Both the position numbers and the translations under genes were made by a program. Below, piece by piece: positions 57,501-64,000 of a stretch of DNA of 64,000 bases (positions are counted from its first letter, which is position 1; the number at the start of each line of letters is the position of its first letter). The notes under the pieces were generated by a model that made no database searches, was not told where the DNA came from, and saw only the letters and a program-made list of their open reading frames with translations. This DNA comes from Micromussa lordhowensis. Lineage: Eukaryota > Cnidaria > Anthozoa > Scleractinia > Lobophylliidae. The DNA lies in assembly GCA_964020085.1 (NCBI GenBank), contig OZ026599.1, positions 28,191,329-28,255,328 of the forward strand. The letters run 5' to 3'.

Positions 57501-60169
57501 AAACAATATCACCGAGCCTCGTTTTCAACTCGCAATTCCGCGCTAAATACCTCGCTTCGTAAACCAATCAGAATGCAAGATTTTATTCAATTATGCGATT
57601 CTACAAAATACTGTAGTTTATTCGTGTTACTGATACAGTGCTGAGCTGCTGGGCAAGGTGCAAACTTCACCAACATGAATTGTTGTAACTGATCTATATT
57701 GTTTCCTCTTCTCTAGTATTGAGTACTGGTTTCGATGCATGGATTTAGATGGCGACGGTGTTCTGTCCATGTATGAATTAGAATACTTTTACTCGGAGCA
57801 AGTCTCTAAAATGGAAGTTCTGGGTATAGAGACAATGGTGTTTGAAGACTGTCTTTGCCAGGTATGATAATGATAATAATATTGATGGAGGACAATTTAT
57901 GTATGGCTGTGTGCAAATCTGAAAGTCAGTTTGGATAATTTGGTTTTATCAACTGAGTTGATAATGTGAATTGGCCACCATAAAGAGATTCGAAAGCTGA
58001 TATTTCGAGTGTTTGCCCTTTGTCGGAGCATAATTGGCCTACAGGTGTCTCCTTAGCATTCATTTTTGTTTGTCACCCAGTGCAACGTCAGTGTTGTGTG
58101 ACAATCCAAACTGACAGCTACAAAGGAGATCAGGCTCGCATTGATAGAGAAACTGCCTCCTTGCAATGCTGAAAACATGGTGCTTTCGGACACCTGAAGA
58201 GTTAGCAATTCTTATTATCCAATCAGAAAAAAGGAATAGACTCTGAAAAGTTCTGACGTCACCTTGCTGTAATCTGGGTATGCCATCCTTTCCAGCGACA
58301 TATCATAACCAGGTGGTCTTTCACTTCTGCCAGGCTAATCATTAACACTGATTATCCTCTTGTTTATCTCAAACAAAACGCGATTCGTTAATAAGACTGG
58401 GTTCAATGTCCATTTTAAGGTGACAGAAAATCTCTCTGTTTCCTTTTGTTTGTGTGGCTTTTTGCCCTCTATTTCACACACTCTTTAACAGTGATTTCAC
58501 AAGATTCACTCTCTTTAGGCTCGTTTCCCTCTGTACTTGATTTAACAGTGCAGTCCCACTGTATTCTATTTCAGATGTTGGACATGGTGAAACCTAAAGC
58601 TCCAGGTATGAATTCCTTGTCATTACTCAGTAACGGTTTTTTGGCCCGTCACGTATGTCACGTGTTTCGTTGTGTGACCACCTAATAATCCGTGGATCGA
58701 ATTTTACATCAAGAATGGTCGAGTGAGTGAGAAATTTAACAAGCACCCAGTTTTTTCTCTGTCATATTTTCATTCTGGCTCGATGGTCCTTGACGAAAAC
58801 CAAGGTCCTCCTTGTTGTACGTAAAAATTAAAAAGTTCATTGTTTTATACTTATCCCCTTTTCTCGTCTCGTTTGTTTAGGATGCATAACGCTAAGCGAT
58901 CTGAAGAATTGTAAATTGGCGTACATTTTCTTCAACACATTTTTTAATCTGGATAAATATCTGGAATACGAACAGAGAGATCCTTTTGCTGCAGTCAGGG
59001 TAAGGAATCACTTTTTACATGAACTTATTAAATAAAGGCTTGGTTTACTTTTTCTTCCAGTAGCTTGTCTCACTAACTAAATATTAAAAACGAATTATAA
59101 TTTATGTCTTGTAGAAGATCTAACTACTTAAGATAATAATAATATAGCTTTATTTAACCACGGGATCCTTTCACTACAAAGTGGTCTTCTAAAGAGCTGT
59201 GCATATTAAACCTAGTATAAAAAGCTAAGACTTAACGACGACCCTCATTTAACAAAACACCTGATGGTATAACGACCACGACCTTTAGAGTTCTGTTTGC
59301 TTTGATCTCCCAAAATTAATCAAATATTGCTGATTACTTTTTAGGATTTACAAGACAGTGACGCCAATGAGCGGTCAGACTGGGAAAGATACGCACAAGA
59401 AGAGTATGACTTACTAGTGGCTGAAGAAGGAGCCAATGAACAGACGGAAGGGTAAGGTCACGTGACTTACACGTGGTAAACTCGCAAAAACTGTTTAAGG
59501 GCCAATTCCAATCGTAATTCGCTACTTGTACATGACCCATAATCCCTTGCGTTGTTGGGGGTAACCAGTAGAAGAAATGTATGGTGTCATGACATAAATT
59601 AGTTCGGTGAGCTCGCAAAACCAGCTACAAATTTCTCCTATCATGATTTTGGTAAATTCTGGTGCATTTTTTAAGTATAAGTAGCTGGTTTTCCGAGCTC
59701 ACCGAACTAATTTTTGTCATGATACCATACATTTATTCTAATGGTTACCCCCCAACAACGCAAAGGATTATGGGTATGTGCAAGTATCGAATAGTTGTAT
59801 TCATCATGTTGGATTGGCAGTCCACCGACTCTTGGCGTGGCAAGAAATGAAGATTAATACAACTGCCATGATTCCCTGCAGGTGTATCTCGTGGAGGAAA
59901 TTGGCCATTATTACCGGAAATTGTTAGACAAAAAGAATCGAATTTTTTTATGACATCAGTTGTCCGTTTTTTCCATCAGTTTGTACGAGGATGATTTCGA
60001 TGAAGATGAGGATCTTCCTGAAGGAGATATAATGGCTCTAAAAGGACTTGAAAACGATGATGAACTTGATAGTGACAGGAACCAGAACAAACCCTGGACA
60101 ATGGTGACTGGCATCGATGACGACATTGATGACAACGATGATGATGATGACGACGACGACTTCTATTAA
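48565..60169 (+). CDS. PPP2R3: PP2A regulatory subunit B'' (PPP2R3 family)
   Basis: Calcium-responsive B'' subunit targeting protein phosphatase 2A. Fourteen exons: 48565-49092, 52319-52422, 53337-53442, 54009-54083, 54806-54892, 55199-55237, 55720-55837, 56238-56286, 56863-56949, 57717-57861, 58575-58605, 58881-58999, 59345-59451, 59980-60169. Phases agree; 1785 nt, 594 residues. ATG 48565 is the first after an in-frame TGA at 48496, and [20 protein letters not shown] matches the family N-terminus. Residues 45-110 are Pro/Ser/Arg-rich. The core starts near [11 protein letters not shown], followed by [31 protein letters not shown] and [18 protein letters not shown]-hand loops are at 334-345 ([12 protein letters not shown]) and 407-418 ([12 protein letters not shown]). 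The last exon encodes an Asp-rich tail. One invertebrate gene probably stands for vertebrate PPP2R3A/B. Symbol given at family level. Confidence 0.94.
50537..50665 (+). repeat. Two tandem ~65-bp copies in PPP2R3 intron 1
   Basis: TTGGTCCAAAAAAGAATTAT, TCAACAAGTTATGATTATCA, TTTTATTTTGTTGAAGTGAT is repeated directly after in slightly diverged form. The rest of intron 1 (49093-52318) contains the repeats listed at 51629 and 52015; 49150-50530 and 50670-51620 have nothing I recognise. Confidence 0.65.
51629..51764. repeat. Repeat family E, copy with inverted ends
   Basis: TTAACCAAGCTTGCTCAGGA at the left and GTGGTTAATA at the right. TACTGGGAGAATAT / ATATTCTCCCAGTA and GTACAGACTGCACTTGGTCTGTAC are inverted pairs. 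It is related to 20700-20835. Confidence 0.68.
52015..52225 (-). repeat. Dispersed repeat family F, copy 1 (PPP2R3 intron 1)
   Basis: In reverse complement it contains ATGGCTAGCTCTGTGAACAT, GATGAATCAATGCACTGTGA, TCTTGCCCACTTGGG, GTCCCACAAGAAAA, ATAATAAATGGTTCATTGAC, CAAGCTTGTTCAGTCAAGA and GACTCCGTCTTGGTCCATAA. The same order is seen on the plus strand at 61235-61500. Confidence 0.75.
54155..54472. repeat. Repeat of GTATCGAT / GTCGACAC phrases with inverted ends
   Basis: About 318 bp in PPP2R3 intron 4. TGAGTGTCAATCGATACTCT, TTGATTGATACCCTC at the left return in inverted form as GAGGGTATCGATCAACACTT near 54431-54450. In between, short units of the type GTCGACAC, GTATCGAC, GTTGACA and GTCGATAA recur every 15-20 bases on both strands. 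It gives a 126-residue spurious frame. Confidence 0.7.
57277..57422. repeat. 146-bp palindrome (PPP2R3 intron 9)
   Basis: Arms AGGAAAATTCATTACCTGAC / GGAATTCCGCGTTAAATTGC / GAAAACCGATATCGCAC match in inverted form GTGCGATATCGGTTTTC / GCAATTTAACGCGGAATTC / GTCAGGTAATGAATTTTCCT. The arms are about 60 bases long with few mismatches. Confidence 0.9.
57423..57602. repeat. Adjacent inverted repeat, GAATCGCATAATTGAATAAA ends
   Basis: GAATCGCATAATTGAATAAA at the left and TTTATTCAATTATGCGATTC at the right are perfect inverted 20-mers enclosing about 130 bases with AATTCCGCG.TAAAT, similar to the interior of the palindrome next to it. The two may be parts of one element. Confidence 0.8.
57933..58035 (-). 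repeat. Penelope-like terminal repeat fragment, hammerhead-like (copy 2)
   Basis: It is homologous to 3230-3345. In the minus orientation: CTCCGACAAAGGGCAAACAC, TCGAAATATCAGC, AATCTCTTTATGGTGGCCAA, TTATCAACTCAGTTGATAA. The core has lost key positions (CCGACAA instead of CTGANGA), so it is probably inert. It is in PPP2R3 intron 10 without any coding part of the element. Confidence 0.65.
59503..59795. repeat. Foldback element of about 290 bp in PPP2R3 intron 13
   Basis: Left arm CTACTTGTACATGACCCATA / CCTTGCGTTGTTGGGGGTAA / TTAGTTCGGTGAGCTCGCAA and right arm TTCCGAGCTCACCGAACTAA / TTACCCCCCAACAACGCAAA / GGATTATGGGTATGTGCAAG pair over about 115 bases around a spacer of roughly 50 bases. Confidence 0.88.
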
Positions 60170-61234
60170 TAGAATTTGCGTGACCAAACGTCTTAGCTTA
60201 CATGGTTTATCTCTGAATTGGGCGTAGTAGCTTTCTAAAATGCTACCTCCTGAGGGTTAAAGGTTGAAATAAGCTCTAGATTGTGAGTAAAATTCGTTGT
60301 TAAGTTAAGAGCTTGTAAGCAGACGTCGAGAGTGGAGGAATGAACGAAGGGTCTCGTCACCGAGAGGCAGTTGGTAACTACGTTCCATAAGGGTGGAGAT
60401 GGCATCTTCCAGAGCTTGACCGACACGCAACCCGGACCAAGGTTTAATGTTTCCTTACTGAAAAGTGCCCAGCGGTGTAGTTAACAGGTTCCACTGTATG
60501 TGTCGAGAGGTGTTAATCTCGGGTTGATGTGTACTGTAACAGTAATGCGACGTGACAGGAACAACGTTTAAGGGTTTAAGGGTTAGTTAGGTAAATCTCT
60601 CTTGGAAAATTAAAAAAAACTGCGAGTAAAGAAAACAATTTATAAATTGCCATTAAGATTTGAATATGGTGTTCTTTTGCAGTGTGCGTTGTAAAACCAT
60701 GGGCTGAATTTCCCCATGCTTTATTGTTAAATCGCAGCCCAGCGCAGCAACATAATTCAGTGCACATAATTCTATCTACGTGCCGACAATCCATACGTGA
60801 CCCTGATGCTTAAACACTCGGAGGGTTTGGAGAATTCTTGAAAGCTATGCAACACGGAAAAAAGTGCTCTGTTGCTTAATTATATATATGTATTTTTTTT
60901 ACGTCTCCCTTTGATCCTCAAAGCGCCACATTTTTGCCCCGAAAAATGGTTTTCTTAGGCACGGAGGGAGTCCTATTGGGTAATACGTTAGGCATTACAT
61001 AATAGCGGTCACATTTAGAGCCCGCATCCCTCTGAACCAGCTTTCGGGAAACGTGTTTGAGTAGATACGTCATGTATGGGGACGTGGGCTTTGTTTACAA
61101 CAAAAAGCCGAACTAGCTTCAGAAACTCTCACAGGCGTAAGAAAAAGTCGTAAAGTTTCACTATCTTTGGCTAGTGCCCACCCCAGTATACACCTGGGCG
61201 TAGTGAAGCACTGTGAGAAAAGAACATTTTATTA
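60170..61234. other. PPP2R3 3' flank, nothing else recognised
   Basis: This is presumed 3' UTR followed by AT-rich sequence. I see no exon, RNA gene or repeat arms that I can support here. Confidence 0.45.
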
Positions 61235-61500
61235 TATGGCTAGCTCCGTGAGCAGGCAAGATGAATCAAATCCTGCGCTGTGATTGACTACCCGAGCGGG
61301 CAAGATGGAGCTATCTTGCCCGCTCGGGACTATCCGGTGTGTCCCGCAAGAAAATTTCCAAGAAAGCCATATAATAAATCATTTATTGACCAAGCTTGTT
61401 CGGTCAAGATGGCTTGATATTGGCCTCGTTCTGTTTTTTTTTTTGCGTGTTATGGACCTGGACTCCGTCTCGGTCCATAAACCTCGGCCATGATATCCAG
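61235..61500 (+). repeat. Dispersed repeat family F, copy 2, with perfect hairpin
   Basis: It is homologous in order to 52015-52225 on the other strand. It contains a perfect hairpin: CCCGAGCGGGCAAGAT (61291-61306), loop GGAGCT, ATCTTGCCCGCTCGGG (61313-61328). Further on come CAAGCTTGTTCGGTCAAGAT and GGACTCCGTCTCGGTCCATA. Confidence 0.78.
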
Positions 61501-61956
61501 CCATCTTGCCCTCACACTTGGTCAATAACTCATACATAATGCCCGGCCTGCGCTCCAATCCAGGCCGCTCACTCCGGATTCCAGCAACGGAAAATAATCC
61601 GAACGCGTGCGAACTTGGAACAAAACGTCTGGAGCGAGTGTTAAAACGTTGAGTGAGACTGGGGAGAGGCGCCTCGCATGCTTTCGACACGCGTTTTACA
61701 GCCTCGACCAAAAGCTAGCGCAGTTAAAGAAGCTCGGTCACGGTATTGTGAGTTATTTTGGCCATATACAAAACTACCTTTAAATTGAAGGAAAGCTGAA
61801 AATAGTAGTTTATTAAGATAGAAAAACACTAACACAAAGGAACAAGGATGGAAAAGATGAAAACGGATTACTTGAAAAATTTAGGCTAAACTTTCCAAGA
61901 TGGGCAAACCGTTACGTAACTCCTTCAAGGGCCATCTCCTTGGGGAAACCCTCCGA

Positions 61957-62607
61957 GATAGCTTAAGGTGATTCCCGGGTAAAAGAACCCGCCATAGATT
62001 TCCGATGAAACTTGGTATGGTGTCATTACAGTACAAGGAGATGTTAAAAACGTAATAAAAAGAGGGGGTCACCGCGCTTGTTTTCATGCCACGATGCTGA
62101 CAAATATGGTTATTTTGGTGACTTTTGGTTATCTCAGTGCGCAACAAATAAGCCCGATTATTTTTCGATGCGGCGTGTTATATCACACAGAATTCGACTT
62201 TCTTTGATTGCTTATTCATCTACGTCCCAGAAGAAATGGCTTCAAATACCCTGCATTATTAACTGATATTTTTATCCTTTAAAGGAAACATAATTTGGAC
62301 TTGCTCTAATGGGCCCGTTACGTCTCTATCTTTAGCATTTATTTCATTTGCCAAAAAAGTAGCCATAGATTTCTGCCAAATTTTTTCTCAGTTATTGCGG
62401 ATATTGTTCTCATTGAATTTATAAAATAAAAAGTGGGGGTCACCGTGCTCGTTTAAGAGGAAATTAGCTTTTATCTTGCTATCGAGCTTAGTTTGAAGGA
62501 AATCTCTTATGTTTTGTACGCGCGCGCGCTCATGTGCGCGCGCTGATGACGCAAAATTCGTGCGCAGTAGGAATGCACAAGGCAAACCTCGGGAATCACC
62601 TTAACTA
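61957..62607. repeat. 650-bp element, TTAAGGTGATTCCCGGG ends, two GGGGGTCACCG cores
   Basis: The left end TAGCTTAAGGTGATTCCCGG and the inverted right end CTCGGGAATCACCTTAA bound it. The block ATAAAAAG.GGGGGTCACCG.GCT.GTTT occurs twice in the same orientation (62055 and 62425 on), as in the element at 36295-36962. GCGCGCGCTCATGTGCGCGCGC lies near 62520. Confidence 0.8.
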
Positions 62608-64000
62608 GTTTATGACTGCTACAACGTATTTCCCGTCGTATTTCATTTTATTATAAAGCCTTTGAATCCGATATTTTCACAAGATAGATATACAGGTCGC
62701 TAGAATAAAGCAACAAGCGAGACACCACTATTTACATTATATTACTCACGAAAAAATAAAAAATGCCCATCATTTCAACAATGTTTGTATATAAGTGTCA
62801 ATCTATCGGAATCATCCGATCAAGATTGGAAAAAAATCAAAACATTCTCAAAAGCGATGAACATCTCATAATAATCTTTGGAATAAAACATTTTCAAACA
62901 AAGAAGTACTGACAATAAATACTTGTTTAATAACTAGAGGATATTTTCTTGATATATTAGCAGATTCTCGAAACTAATGTATGGTAGTCAGACGGGAGAA
63001 TTAGAAATGATCAAACTTGTTACGAACATGAAGTAGATTGAAACAAGATTTGTAATGAACGAGAAAAAACTAATTTCGAAATTATTTTCAAGTTTATTAG
63101 TTAACAATGGATGAATAGCTTGAAACAATTCTGTACAGATCTTGAAGTAGTCTGGCAAGCGAAACGAGTAATTTGTAATGTAATGAAATGAATAAAACAA
63201 ATCGAGGAAAGAGCGCGCATGCAACTGATGTCAGATATATATACATATATAAAATTGATTATATAAAGGACGCTCTAATATTTTGGATAATTTGGTGTAA
63301 AACGAACACTGTTATAACGCGACCAAAAATTTGTTGGGTTTCTTTTTCTAAAACAGAATCGAAAATTGCTGTTTTGTTTACATAACCCGATGCAAACATT
63401 CCAGTGAGTTGAGTATGGCATGTGGCTCTCGTTCAAAACTTCCAAACTCGCTTTCGTACCTGGATTTTTAACTCGCGCACACTTTCTTTAAGAGAACTTT
63501 GTCACGCTAACTTAGGCGATTGTGTGACATACAAATAGGTCTTAAAACAATCGCTTAGGCGACTTGAGAACAACACGCTCTCTTTCCCATCATTTTCCTC
63601 TCTTTCGTATCCCTTTGCAAAAAGCGCTTTCTGCAACGATGATATACAAATTTAGCCTTTAATTCCCTGTACTATGAATATTTTGCGACCCTCATCCACT
63701 CAGTAGCCAGATCAAAACTTCCTAGTTCCTTTTCGATTTTGAATTCTATTTTTCCGACTCTCTGTTCCCTTGTGACTTATTATTCCAAAGTTAAAGATAA
63801 GTCTGGATTTTCCGTAAAAACTCAACGCAAAATCGCTCTTAATGCCACGTTCACACAATCGACAACGGAATCTGTTTAAATAGTTTTTTTTAAGTCAAAC
63901 ATGCTTGGTATAACATGTTTAAGATTAACTGTTTAATTGAAAGTTTAATTGCTTGAAAATCAACCTGATGTTTACCATCGATAGATGCTGTGTAAAGACT
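62608..64000. other. Terminal stretch, nothing recognised
   Basis: This is AT-rich sequence with short frames only (for example 62988-63224 minus, 63188-63385 plus) lacking family features. CGCTTAGGCGA / TCGC..AAGCGA-like phrases near 63515-63565 are weakly inverted. It may contain the flank of a gene beyond the window. Confidence 0.4.

Noticed and set aside
61379..61711. 110-residue open frame on the minus strand
   Set aside because: It overlaps dispersed repeat family F and shows no protein-like features.

Overview
The window is animal nuclear DNA. It is AT-rich, its genes are either split by many GT-AG introns or intronless, and the spaces between genes are packed with retrotransposon remnants and inverted-repeat (MITE-like) elements. 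The protein set and the repeat types (Penelope-like element with GIY-YIG-type tail, L1-like, RTE-like and jockey/CR1-like reverse transcriptases, TPR-CHAT remnant) fit a cnidarian. I judge it to be most likely a stony coral or another hexacorallian. That is an inference from protein and repeat style; I could not run a search. Exon boundaries were read by hand from splice consensus, reading phase and protein-family similarity.

Layout. 1-6.2 kb: repeats only (rearranged L1-like remnant, Penelope-like 3' end with a hammerhead-like motif, MITEs). 6.3-7.3 kb (-): intronless type II membrane protein with a glycosyltransferase-like DxD-type motif. 10.25-15.5 kb (+): three-exon Golgi carbohydrate sulfotransferase; its promoter and first exon were tandemly duplicated and the second copy is dead. 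15.5-24.3 kb: no intact gene, but an unusual density of palindromic elements and one broken TPR-CHAT gene. 24.3-27.0 kb (+): intronless 883-residue membrane protein that joins a secreted-type ectodomain to a TMEM151-like core. 27.0-28.0 kb: dead non-LTR reverse transcriptase.

29.4-43.6 kb (-): complete 17-exon PCCB (propionyl-CoA carboxylase beta chain, 551 aa). 44.0-45.2 kb (+): intronless MSL2 E3 ligase (380 aa), head-to-head with PCCB across 429 bp. 48.6-60.2 kb (+): complete 14-exon PPP2R3 (PP2A B'' regulatory subunit, 594 aa). 60.2-64 kb: repeats and unassigned sequence.

The most notable point is that PCCB, MSL2 and PPP2R3 are consecutive here. From memory, PCCB, MSL2 and PPP2R3A are also consecutive at human 3q22, with PCCB and MSL2 again divergent. 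The three have unrelated functions (mitochondrial propionate catabolism, chromatin/ubiquitin, phosphatase targeting), so this looks like an ancient microsynteny block around a shared promoter, not a pathway cluster. A second theme is a set of repeats with different ends that share a GGGGTCACCG-type core at seven sites.
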